Below, piece by piece: positions 1 to 8,052 of a DNA stretch of 12,847 nucleotides (within the stretch, counting starts at the first letter, position 1; the number at the start of each line of letters is the position of its first letter). The notes under the pieces were generated by a model, which did not search any database, was not told where the DNA came from, and saw nothing but the letters and a program-made list of their open reading frames with translations. The stretch comes from Acidobacteriota bacterium (GTDB lineage Bacteria; Acidobacteriota; Terriglobia; Terriglobales; Acidobacteriaceae): NCBI GenBank assembly GCA_028873155.1, contig JAGWML010000065.1, positions 1-12,847 of the forward strand, given 5' to 3'. The position numbers and the translations under genes are program-made.

Positions 1-3000
1 GCCCCAGACGATGGAGGTGACCGTGCTCGGGAATCCGATCAGATTCGCGTTGTTGCCCGGAACCTGCCAGATCGTGCCGTTGTTGTCATTGATGAAGAAC
101 CGATAGACGTAACTGCTTGCGCTGGCCGGATAGGTCCAGGTGAAGGTGGGCGTCGTATTGCCCGGCACGCTGCCCGTGGGCGAGAGTGCAGTGGCGAAGC
201 CTGTGAGCAGCCCTGTGACCGACGCGGTGACCGTCTCCGATGTGCCATCGCTGTAGTTGACGAGGAAGCTGTAGGTGTCGCCCACGGTTGGCTTGGCGCT
301 GTTTACGTCGATGTAGTACCCGAAAGCGATGTTGCCGCAACCGAAGCAACTCTCCCCGAGATCGATCGGATTAAGGACGTTGGGGCCCGCTGTGAGGGTT
401 GCTGAGACGGGCAGTTTGACTTCCTGGCCCAGGCTTAGGTTCAGCGCATACGAGGCGCTGCTGCCTCCGCTGAAAGTAGACTGGATGTTCTGCGTGGTGA
501 CGGTCGCGACGCTGCCGGCTCCGGACAGGGTCAGGTTCTGGCCTGTCATATTGCCGGTGATCGAGGTGGCGAAGGCGTTCTGGGCGTTCATGACGTTGGA
601 CACGTCTCCCGCATCGACGATACCGTTCTTGTTCTGGTCGAGGATGCCGAAGAAGAAGTAGTTGGTGCCGCTCGGTACCTGGACGGTAAAGGCGTTCGCC
701 GAGGTATTCGATGGGCTTGCAATGACCGTCCCGTAGCCAAGTCTTGTCACCTCATCGAAGTAGCCGACGTAGAGAGGCCCGGTGGGCGTGATGTTGGAAG
801 GCAGGGTCACTGTGCCGGTCACGGTGAAGTAGCCGGAACCGGAGGGCGCGCCCGCCGTGACGGCTGCGGGCGTGCCGCCGCCCCAGACTGTCCACGGTCC
901 GCAACTGCCGCCCGCATTGCCGCATGCGCGGAAGTAGTAGGCTGTGCCGTTGGTGAAGCTGCCGGAGATGCCTGTCTTGGTGTTGTTCAGGATCCAGACG
1001 TTCGTGTTATCGCCGTTTGCGGTGAAGGTGGCAGACGACGGACTGCTGAAGGATGAACTGGTGCTCCACTGCACGGTGTAGGAGCTGACTTCTTCGACCC
1101 CGCTGGTATTGCGGATGGGCTTGAAGGCGATGAGCACACCCTGATCCGTGGGAGAGATACCATTGAGCTTGGGCCCGCTGGTGGGCGTGGTGACTGTTGG
1201 ATCGGTCATCGTCACACTGACGCCGGTCACATTCGCGTTAGAGACCGTTGTGGTGGTTGAACCACTGGGGTCTACGAGGTTGTACTGTCCACTTCCAATT
1301 GGGTCCATGGCGGCGCGGAGGCTGTAATTGTTGCTGCTTGGTGGTACGCCGCGGATTGTGAAGGCGCCTCCCGAGGTCAACGTCGCCTCGGTGATGCTGG
1401 TGCCCAGCGAGGAGCCGTTGCAGTTGGCGCCACCGGAGAGGACGAGGTAGACCTGGCCCTTGTTGGTTCCGCTGTAGCTCACGTTGCCGGAGACCGTGTA
1501 GCCGATGGTCGCGGTAAAGTTGGCCGTCACGGAGCCGTTGTTCACCGTGATGCTTTGCGTGGCGGGATAGAAGATGGAGTTGGCTCCCGCGATGGACGGC
1601 GTGAGGGTGTAGGTGCCGTTCGGAATGCTGGCGAAGGAGTAGCTGCCGTTGCTGGTGGTGGTGGTCTGCACGGGCGAGGTGTTGATGCTCACCGTGATGG
1701 GCGGGACGGCTACGTTGCTGCCGCAGCTCTGCGTGAGCGAGATCTGGCCGCCCACCTGCGAGCCGGCGGCATTCACCGCGATGCTGTAGGTTGTGGGGCC
1801 GGCCGTTGCGCCGGTGTTGTCCTTGACAGCCACGCTGGTCAACGGAACGGCGGTAGTGGTGGTTGGCGTGCCGTTCACCTGCAGCGTGTTGTTGCCGGTG
1901 TTGGATGCGGTAAGCCCATTCGACAAGACAATGCCCGCGCCGGTGACCGCGACTCCGTTGACAGTCCAGGAGTATGGGCCCGCGCCGCCAGAGGCCTGAA
2001 TCACTCCACTGTACGTCTGGTTGACGGTGGCCGAAGGCAGGGTGGCAGGATTGGGAGCCGGCAGCGTGAGCGGAGAAGGATTGCTGACCACGATGCTGTA
2101 GGTGTCGGGGCCGACGGTCTGGCTGGTTGCGGTGTCGGTGACCGATGCGGTGAATGTGACCGTGGTTGCCGTGGTGGGCGTGCCGGTGATTGTGACCAGT
2201 GCGCCCGAGACGTTTGCGCTGAGGCTGTCAGACGGCAAGCCGGTAATGGTCCAGGTGTAGGTTCCACTGCCGCCCGTAGCGTTGATGGCGCCGTAATAGA
2301 CGCCGCCCACCGTGGCTGGGCCGGGCACCGTGGTGCTGGGAGCCGACAGCGAAAGAGCGCCGTAGACCTGGATGGTGAAGGTCGCTGGCGCGGTGTTGCC
2401 GAGCGAGTCCTTGACCTGTACCGTGAAGGTCGCAGTGCCCGTGGCGGATGGCGTTCCCGTGATGGCCCCGGTCGTGGAGACTGAGAGATTTTCCGCCGCC
2501 AGGCTGGCTGCGCCGGCCGTCACGGACCAGGTGTAGCCCGTGCCGCTGCCACCGCCCGCCGCGAGCGTCTGCGCGTATGCCACACCGGCATCTGTGGATG
2601 GCAACGCGGTGGTGGTAACGGTGAGGACCGAATAGACCGCTACGGTGACTGCCGCCGTTGCGGTGTGGCCGACGGAATCGGTAACCGTCGCGTTGAAGGT
2701 GGCTGTACCGGTTGCCGTTGGCGTTCCAGTCACCGCGCCGGAGCTGGCCAGCGTGAGTTTCAGCGCAGCCAGGCTGGTGGTGCCGGCGGCATCTGTCGTC
2801 CAGGTATAGCCAGTGCCGCTGCCACCAGTCGCGGCGAGCGACTGGGAGTACGCCACGTTGATGGTTCCGGAGGGCAGCGTGGTGGACGTGACGGTGAGGG
2901 TCGCCTGCACGGTCAGCGTCACATTGGTCGAAGCCGTATTGCCGACCGAGTCCGTGGCTGTGACGACGAGATTGAAGGTGCCGGCCGCGGTTGGCGTGCC

Positions 3001-4614
3001 CGCGACGACACCGGCCGTGGAGAGGCCGATACCGGCCGGCAGCGTGGAGCCGCTGGCGGGCGCCCACGCCCATGTATAGCCCGTCCCGGAGCCGCCGGTG
3101 GCGGTGAAGGTGGCACCTGGATACGCAGTGCCCTGGTAGCCCGCGGGCAGCGTGATTGGGGTGATGCTGACGCCGGGAGAGATCGTCAGGCTGAAGGTTG
3201 CCGTGGCGGTGTTCGATGCCGAGTCCGTCACCGTGACGCCGAATGTGGGAGCGCCGGCCGTGGTGGGCTTGCCGGAGAGAACGCCGGCTGAGGAGAGCGC
3301 AAGGCCCGCGGGCAGCGAAGAGCCGCTGGCGACCGCAAAGGTGTAGCCCGTACCGGAGCCGCCGGTGGCCGCCAGGGTCTGCGAGTAGTTCGAGCCGACG
3401 TAGGCTGTGGGCAGCGTGGTGGCCGTGGTGAAGCTGACCGCCGGATTGATGGTGAGCGTGTAGGTTGCCGTGTTGGTGTTGGAGGCCGAGTCAGTGACCG
3501 TCACACCGAAGCTGGCGGAGCCGGAGGTGGTGGGCTTGCCGGAAAGAACGCCGGCAGGCGAGAGCGTGAGGCCGGCGGGCAGCGACGTGCCGCTGGCGAC
3601 GCCATAGGAGTAGCCCGTGCCCGATCCGCCGGTGGCCGTGAAGGTCTGGGAGTAGTTGGAATTGACGTAGGCGGTGGGGAGCGACGCAGGCGCGATGGCC
3701 AGTGCCGGATAGACCACCTTGAGCGAGAGAGCCTGTGGCTGCGAGTCGCCGAATGCGTCGCTTGCGGTGACGGCGATGGGGAAGGTTCCAGCTGCTGTGG
3801 GCGTGCCGGAGATCACGCCAGCGGGCGAGAGCGTCAAACCGGCGGGCAGCGGCCCGGTCGACAAGTTATAGGTCAGCGTGCCGGCGCCGCCAGAGGCACT
3901 GACGGTGGCCGAGTATGCCACTTTATAGGTTGCGTTGGCGAGAGAGGTCGTCGCAAAGGCGATGGCGGGCGCCGCACTGATCGTCAGGGTGAGGGCCTTG
4001 GTGGAGGTGAGCGCCGTCGGCGTACCGGAGTCTGTGACCTTGAAGGTGAGGTTGTAGGTGCCCGCATCAGTGGCCATGGGCGTGCCGGCGAGCACACCCG
4101 CGGAGGTCAGGGTGATGCTGGCGGGCAGCGTGCCGCTGCTGAGGGCCCATGTGTACGGCGAGATTCCGCCCGAGCCGGCAAGCGTGACCGAGTAGGGCGT
4201 GCCGACCGTGGCCGCGGCCAGGCTGCCGGTGGAGACGGCGGGCGCGGCGGGAATGGTGATGGTGATGGGCTGGGACTTGGTGGTATCGGAGACCGAAGTG
4301 GCTGTGACCGTGGCCGTCTGCGCAGAGGCTGTGGCCGCGGGCGCGGTGAATGTGACCGAGGTCGTGGTCTGGTTGGAGAGGGTGCCGCCAGTGGCCGTCC
4401 AGGTGACGCCGGCTGCCTTGGAGTCATTGGTCAGCGTAACCGAAATCTTGACGGAGTCCGAACCGTCGACGGTCAAACTGGACTGGCTAAATGCAATTCC
4501 GATGGGAGAGGAGCTGCCGCAACCGGCGAGCCCCCACGTGATTCCCAACAACACCAGAGTTGCCAGCAACGCAACAACGCCCAAGGACTTCCGCTCAATC
4601 AGCACCCTCTGCAT
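1..4614 (-). CDS. Giant multi-Ig-module surface lipoprotein (N-terminal part, runs off the window)
   Basis: Probably a lipid-anchored extracytoplasmic adhesin or scaffold; the ligand is unknown. All 1538 codons from ATG 4614 to position 1 are open, checked codon by codon. A strong Shine-Dalgarno (GGAGGGT, 4621-4627) lies 6 nt before the start. Residues 1-32 are a lipoprotein signal peptide: basic N-terminus, hydrophobic core, lipobox L-A-G-C with Cys32 as lipidation site. Next come an Ig-like domain (~33-120) and nine tandem modules of the putative-Ig (He_PIG-like) type (~124-950). Two carboxypeptidase-regulatory-like beta-sandwiches follow (+ positions ~1755-1501 and 1500-1196), then an FnIII-like domain (~1180-860) and an EF-hand-like loop DQNKNGIVDAGD (residues 1326-1337, 639-604). 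The visible C-terminal part is rich in Asn, Thr, Ser and aromatics; no catalytic motif is visible. The 3' end is missing, so an enzymatic or anchoring C-terminal domain cannot be excluded. It is transcribed divergently from the kinase gene. Confidence 0.9.
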   Translation of the reverse strand, partial: MQRVLIERKSLGVVALLATLVLLGITWGLAGCGSSSPIGIAFSQSSLTVDGSDSVKISVTLTNDSKAAGVTWTATGGTLSNQTTTSVTFTAPAATASAQTATVTATSVSDTTKSQPITITIPAAPAVSTGSLAAATVGTPYSVTLAGSGGISPYTWALSSGTLPASITLTSAGVLAGTPMATDAGTYNLTFKVTDSGTPTALTSTKALTLTISAAPAIAFATTSLANATYKVAYSATVSASGGAGTLTYNLSTGPLPAGLTLSPAGVISGTPTAAGTFPIAVTASDAFGDSQPQALSLKVVYPALAIAPASLPTAYVNSNYSQTFTATGGSGTGYSYGVASGTSLPAGLTLSPAGVLSGKPTTSGSASFGVTVTDSASNTNTATYTLTINPAVSFTTATTLPTAYVGSNYSQTLAATGGSGTGYTFAVASGSSLPAGLALSSAGVLSGKPTTAGAPTFGVTVTDSASNTATATFSLTISPGVSITPITLPAGYQGTAYPGATFTATGGSGTGYTWAWAPASGSTLPAGIGLSTAGVVAGTPTAAGTFNLVVTATDSVGNTASTNVTLTVQATLTVTSTTLPSGTINVAYSQSLAATGGSGTGYTWTTDAAGTTSLAALKLTLASSGAVTGTPTATGTATFNATVTDSVGHTATAAVTVAVYSVLTVTTTALPSTDAGVAYAQTLAAGGGSGTGYTWSVTAGAASLAAENLSVSTTGAITGTPSATGTATFTVQVKDSLGNTAPATFTIQVYGALSLSAPSTTVPGPATVGGVYYGAINATGGSGTYTWTITGLPSDSLSANVSGALVTITGTPTTATTVTFTASVTDTATSQTVGPDTYSIVVSNPSPLTLPAPNPATLPSATVNQTYSGVIQASGGAGPYSWTVNGVAVTGAGIVLSNGLTASNTGNNTLQVNGTPTTTTAVPLTSVAVKDNTGATAGPTTYSIAVNAAGSQVGGQISLTQSCGSNVAVPPITVSINTSPVQTTTTSNGSYSFASIPNGTYTLTPSIAGANSIFYPATQSITVNNGSVTANFTATIGYTVSGNVSYSGTNKGQVYLVLSGGANCNGSSLGTSITEATLTSGGAFTIRGVPPSSNNYSLRAAMDPIGSGQYNLVDPSGSTTTTVSNANVTGVSVTMTDPTVTTPTSGPKLNGISPTDQGVLIAFKPIRNTSGVEEVSSYTVQWSTSSSFSSPSSATFTANGDNTNVWILNNTKTGISGSFTNGTAYYFRACGNAGGSCGPWTVWGGGTPAAVTAGAPSGSGYFTVTGTVTLPSNITPTGPLYVGYFDEVTRLGYGTVIASPSNTSANAFTVQVPSGTNYFFFGILDQNKNGIVDAGDVSNVMNAQNAFATSITGNMTGQNLTLSGAGSVATVTTQNIQSTFSGGSSASYALNLSLGQEVKLPVSATLTAGPNVLNPIDLGESCFGCGNIAFGYYIDVNSAKPTVGDTYSFLVNYSDGTSETVTASVTGLLTGFATALSPTGSVPGNTTPTFTWTYPASASSYVYRFFINDNNGTIWQVPGNNANLIGFPSTVTSIVWG
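1767..4245 (-). repeat. Nine tandem Ig-like (He_PIG-type) protein modules
   Basis: Each module follows the pattern LP-x-G-L-x-L-S-x-x-G-V-x-x-G-(T/K)-P-T, then T-V-T-D-S and an alternating Thr-rich strand. The G-(T/K)-P tripeptide codons begin at + positions 4078, 3799, 3532, 3265, 2992, 2719, 2449, 2176 and 1864. The spacings are therefore 279, 267, 267, 273, 273, 270, 273 and 312 bp, always a multiple of three. Modules 3 and 4 (GKP at 3532 and 3265) are the most alike, sharing SNYSQT, GGSGTGY, GVLSGKPTT and FGVTVTDSASNT, which suggests a fairly recent duplication. Modules 8 and 9 are more diverged and longer. Such arrays usually act as spacers or ligand-binding stalks on the cell surface. 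Confidence 0.85.
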
Positions 4615-4652
4615 CGAACCACCCTCCAGAAAATCTGAGATTCCGCCGCCCG

Positions 4653-4672
4653 CCGGACATGACTCTGTCCGG
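4653..4672. promoter_or_regulatory. Perfect inverted repeat in the lipoprotein 5' region
   Basis: Arms CCGGACA (4653-4659) and TGTCCGG (4666-4672) are perfectly complementary across a 6-nt spacer. The element lies 39 bp upstream of the lipoprotein start codon. It could be an operator for a dimeric regulator or a small hairpin in the leader RNA. No known regulator site is recognised, and there is no T-tract to make it a terminator. Confidence 0.4.
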
Positions 4673-4682
4673 TCGTTTGCAG

Positions 4683-4694
4683 ACTCAATTGAGT
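4683..4694. promoter_or_regulatory. 12-bp perfect palindrome ACTCAATTGAGT (possible operator)
   Basis: This self-complementary 12-mer lies in the divergent region between the lipoprotein and kinase genes, 10 bp from the other inverted repeat. The AT-rich centre and perfect dyad fit a DNA-binding dimer site. I found no clear minus-strand -35/-10 pair around it. It lies about 130 bp upstream of the kinase promoter, so it more likely concerns the lipoprotein gene. Assignment is by symmetry and position only. Confidence 0.35.
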
Positions 4695-4821
4695 TACGCG
4701 GAATCGAATGGCGAAATCCGCCAGTGGAAAACGAGGATGAATTGCAGGGGGAAGCACAAAGGTAACGGGTGACCATGTTTCTGCACAGAGATTACAAAGT
4801 CGTCATCCTACCCACGTTGCC

Positions 4822-4850
4822 TTGACAAAGGCCGCGCTATGCAGTCTAGT
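4822..4850 (+). promoter_or_regulatory. Sigma70-type promoter for the kinase gene
   Basis: A consensus -35 TTGACA (4822-4827) is followed after exactly 17 bp by TCTAGT (4845-4850), which matches TATAAT at four of six positions. Transcription would start near 4857 and give a leader of about 32 nt before the kinase ATG at 4889. This is the best vegetative-type promoter on the plus strand of the window. Confidence 0.6.
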
Positions 4851-4888
4851 GAACGTAATTTCAGCCACAGGTATGCCGGTAAGCAGCA

Positions 4889-7800
4889 ATGGAGCCAGGA
4901 GCCGCGGAATGGTCCCGAGTCAAGGCGCTGTTTCAATCCATGCTCGACATGGATGCGACGGCCCGGCGCCGCTATCTTGAAGAACAAGCCCTTCCTGTTG
5001 ACGTGGCCAGCGCCGTGGAAGAGCTGCTTCTGGCGCATGACGAAGCCGGGAGCTTCCTCGATCCGCAGGGGCTCCAAAAGTCAACGCTCCTCTTGAACAC
5101 CCCGGTCAGCCGCATCCTGGCGGGTGATGTCCTTGCGGATCGCTTCAGAATCGTCTCCTTTCGTGCACGGGGCGGGATGGGCGAGGTGTATGAGGCGGTC
5201 GACCTGGAGCTGCAGATGCCGGTGGCGATCAAAGTCATCCGGCCGGAGATCGCTGACTTTCCGGGCATGCTGAACCGCTTTCGCCGCGAGGTGCATCTGG
5301 CCCGACAGGTCACGCACCCCAACGTGTGCCGCATCTTCGATCTCTTCCGCCACCGCGACAGGCGCGATGGGACGGTGCTGTTCCTGACCATGGAGCTGCT
5401 GAACGGCGAAACCCTGTCAGGGAGGCTGCGGCGCGAGGGCAAGCTGCCGGAGCGAGACGCGATCGTCATTTTGCATCAGCTCGCCTCGGCGCTGCAGGCA
5501 GCGCACGTCGCGGGAGTGCTGCACCGGGACCTGAAGCCGGGCAACATCATTCTTGAGCCGGGACGGCATGGCATGGTGCGCGCTGTCATCACGGACTTTG
5601 GGATGGCCCTGAGCCATGATGCGCGGACCAGCGGATCGCTCACGGCCAGCGGGCCATTTGCATTTGGCACTCCGGAGTATATGTCTCCCGAGCAGATTGA
5701 AGGCAAGGAACTGTTGCCCAGCTCGGATGTCTACGCGCTGGGGCTGGTGACCTACCAGATGCTGACAGGCGTACGGGCCTTCGACGCGGAGACGCCGCTG
5801 TATTCCGCATTGCGCCGCCTGACGGAGCCCCCGCCGATGCCGCGCCGGTTGCTGCCGGAGCTGAGCCAGCGCTGGGATGGATTGATTGCGCGCAGCCTGG
5901 AACGGAATGCCGCAAAGCGCCTGGCATCGGCAGCGGAGTTTGAGGCGCAACTGACAACGATCGAACGGGCACTCCCGGATGTGGTGCGAGCACGTTCGGC
6001 ATGGCGCAGAACGGTAGACTGGGCGGCTGAGCATCGTTGGGTGCGTGCGGTTGGCGCGCTGGCATTGCTGTTGTGCATCGGGGGAGCTGTAGTTGGGTGG
6101 CGACTGCATGAGAGGCAACCGGTTCCCGAAGACCTGACCGTGGTGCTGGCCGACTTTGTGAATACAACCGGCGAGCCGGCCTTTGACAACTCATTGAATG
6201 TGGCGCTGGCGGCAAAACTGCAACAGACGCCCTATCTCATGCTGATGCCCGAGCAGAAGATCCGAAGCGCTCTTCAATACATGGGGCTGCCTGCGCGGCA
6301 ACGCCTGACGGAGCAGGTGGCCCGGCAGGTGTGCGAACGCGAAGCGGGACAGATTGTCCTGCAGGGTTTTATCGCGAACAACGCGACGGGATACACGGTG
6401 GGTCTGCGGGCGATGGAGTGCAATACCGGCGCGGAGATTGCCTCGCGCCAGGTTCCGGTGGAGTTTCGCGACTCCGTGCTGAATGCGCTCGATCGGGCGA
6501 CGGAGCAGATGCGCCCGATTCTGGGCGAGCCGCACGAGTCGATTCGAAAGTATGACGTGCCACTGGTTGAAGCAACCACGCCATCCTTTGAGGCGGTGAG
6601 CGCCTTTGCGCAAGGAACGGAGGCGTGGAACGAGCGAGGCGAAGCCGCTGCCCTGCCCTACTTTCAACGCGCGACGGAGATCGATCCGAACTTTGCGATG
6701 GCGTATGCGCGGCTGGGCACGGTGTACGGCAATATGGGCGAAACGCAGCGGGCCCATGAGGCCATGCGGCAGGCGTATGACCGCCGCGACCGTGTGACGG
6801 AGTGGGAGCGCTATTACATCGTCTCGCACTACTACGGCTTCGTGACCGGCGAAGTCGACAAGGAGATGCAGACGTACGAGGAGTGGGCCAAGGCGTATCC
6901 GCATGACATGGCATGGACCATCAATCTGAGCGTGGACTATGCGTTCACGGGCCAGTACGACAAGGCGATTGAACTGCAGCGACGCGCCATTCGCGAGACT
7001 CCGGGACTGTCTCCGAGTTATGGCAACCTGGCGCAGTACTTCCTTGCCGTGGAAAAGCCGGATGAGGCACACGCGGTTCTGGAGCAGGCGAATCAGCTTG
7101 GCCTGCACGACGTGAATATCCAACTGGACGAATATGAGCTGGCTTCTTATCGCGACGACAAGACGACGATGAACAAGCTGCTCGCAGGAGCCGCGCAGTT
7201 CCCCGGCGTGGAAGACACGCTGCTGGCCCAGCAGGCGGCGACGGAGGACCGCGCGGGCAAGCTGGATGCGGGCGCGGAGTTTGCAGCGAAGGCGGGCGCG
7301 GTGGCGACACGCAGCGGCGCGCCGGAGACGAGCGCAACGTGGACGGCGGAAGAGGCTGTGCGGCAGGCAGAGATGGGCCGGGCCGCCGAAGCGCGCCGGC
7401 TTATCGCAGAGGCGATGGCGAACGCGAAGGCGGCGAAGGGCAGCGACGTGCGCATCCTCGCGGCTCTGGCTGCTACCGAGTCGGGAGATCTGGCCCTGGC
7501 GCAGACGATGCTGCGCGAAGTGAGCGCGGAGCGGCCGCTGGACACGCTGGTACAGGGCTACTGGGTACCGATTCTGCGCTCGCGCATCGCCTACGCCCAA
7601 GGCAAGTACAAGCAGGCTGTCGAAGCCGTGCGCGGAACGGAGGCGTATGACCTGGGCATCTTCACGCCGGGCCAGTGTATGGATGCCACCTATGTGCGCG
7701 GACAGGCCCTGCTGGCCGATCATCAGCCGCAGCTTGCCGCAGAGGCCTTCAAGCTGATTCTCGACCATCAGGGGCTGGTGTTGAATTGCCCCACTTCGGC

Positions 7801-7957
7801 ACTGGCGCAATTGGGTCTGGCCAGAGCGATTGCACAGAGTGGCGATGCGGCGGCAAGCAGGACTTTGTACCAGGACCTGCTTGCGCTTTGGAAAGACGCC
7901 GGGCCTGGGTTTGCCCTGGGCCGGCAAGCGGAAGCGGAGTACCGGGCCCTGCACTGA
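4889..7957 (+). CDS. Transmembrane Ser/Thr protein kinase with periplasmic TPR sensor domain
   Basis: A eukaryotic-type (Hanks) kinase, 1022 aa. Residues 1-80 are a helical N-terminal segment typical of acidobacterial kinases. The kinase domain (~86-360) has the glycine loop ARGGMGEVY (93-101, with Ala at the first Gly position), ATP-binding Lys115, alphaC Glu134, catalytic HRDLKPGN (Asp214), DFG (236-238), the activation-loop end TPEYMSPE (261-268), Asp280 and Arg344. All key residues are present, so it should be active. One membrane helix spans ~385-404. The outer part has an alpha/beta domain (~416-560, starting TVVLADFVNTTG) and then TPR-like helices (~565-1010). This layout is well known in Acidobacteriota. 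The start is fixed by an in-frame TAA at 4880-4882; the Shine-Dalgarno is weak. An ECF sigma gene follows after 95 bp on the same strand. The signal sensed is unknown. Confidence 0.92.
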   Translation: MEPGAAEWSRVKALFQSMLDMDATARRRYLEEQALPVDVASAVEELLLAHDEAGSFLDPQGLQKSTLLLNTPVSRILAGDVLADRFRIVSFRARGGMGEVYEAVDLELQMPVAIKVIRPEIADFPGMLNRFRREVHLARQVTHPNVCRIFDLFRHRDRRDGTVLFLTMELLNGETLSGRLRREGKLPERDAIVILHQLASALQAAHVAGVLHRDLKPGNIILEPGRHGMVRAVITDFGMALSHDARTSGSLTASGPFAFGTPEYMSPEQIEGKELLPSSDVYALGLVTYQMLTGVRAFDAETPLYSALRRLTEPPPMPRRLLPELSQRWDGLIARSLERNAAKRLASAAEFEAQLTTIERALPDVVRARSAWRRTVDWAAEHRWVRAVGALALLLCIGGAVVGWRLHERQPVPEDLTVVLADFVNTTGEPAFDNSLNVALAAKLQQTPYLMLMPEQKIRSALQYMGLPARQRLTEQVARQVCEREAGQIVLQGFIANNATGYTVGLRAMECNTGAEIASRQVPVEFRDSVLNALDRATEQMRPILGEPHESIRKYDVPLVEATTPSFEAVSAFAQGTEAWNERGEAAALPYFQRATEIDPNFAMAYARLGTVYGNMGETQRAHEAMRQAYDRRDRVTEWERYYIVSHYYGFVTGEVDKEMQTYEEWAKAYPHDMAWTINLSVDYAFTGQYDKAIELQRRAIRETPGLSPSYGNLAQYFLAVEKPDEAHAVLEQANQLGLHDVNIQLDEYELASYRDDKTTMNKLLAGAAQFPGVEDTLLAQQAATEDRAGKLDAGAEFAAKAGAVATRSGAPETSATWTAEEAVRQAEMGRAAEARRLIAEAMANAKAAKGSDVRILAALAATESGDLALAQTMLREVSAERPLDTLVQGYWVPILRSRIAYAQGKYKQAVEAVRGTEAYDLGIFTPGQCMDATYVRGQALLADHQPQLAAEAFKLILDHQGLVLNCPTSALAQLGLARAIAQSGDAAASRTLYQDLLALWKDAGPGFALGRQAEAEYRALH

Positions 7958-8005
7958 GCCGATCGATTCGGCGGCGCCGCACGGCGGAAGCGCATGACCG
8001 CGCGT

Positions 8006-8011
8006 TAGAAT
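8006..8011 (+). promoter_or_regulatory. Possible -10 element before the sigma factor gene
   Basis: TAGAAT (8006-8011) matches TATAAT at five of six positions and lies 41 bp before the sigma factor ATG. There is no recognisable -35 at 16-18 bp; the sequence there is GC-rich (GGCGGA). It may be an internal promoter that lets the sigma gene be expressed apart from the kinase, or it may be chance. Confidence 0.25.
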
Positions 8012-8052
8012 AGAGGTCAGCTTCTTCCGGTTTGAGTGGAGTTCCGCGCCCC

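Noticed and set aside
1555..3291. Plus-strand and off-frame ORFs inside the Ig-module gene
   Set aside because: Arg/Gly-rich or His/Arg-rich shadows of repeated Thr/Gly codons; the continuous minus-strand frame explains the region.
1767..4245. CRISPR-like or mobile repeats in the first 4.2 kb
   Set aside because: The periodicity is 267-312 bp, always in frame and diverged at DNA level, so these are protein modules and not CRISPR or insertion sequences.
7958..7972. GCCGA/TCGGC inverted repeat just after the kinase stop as a terminator
   Set aside because: Only a 5-bp stem, no T-run, and the sigma gene downstream is probably co-transcribed.
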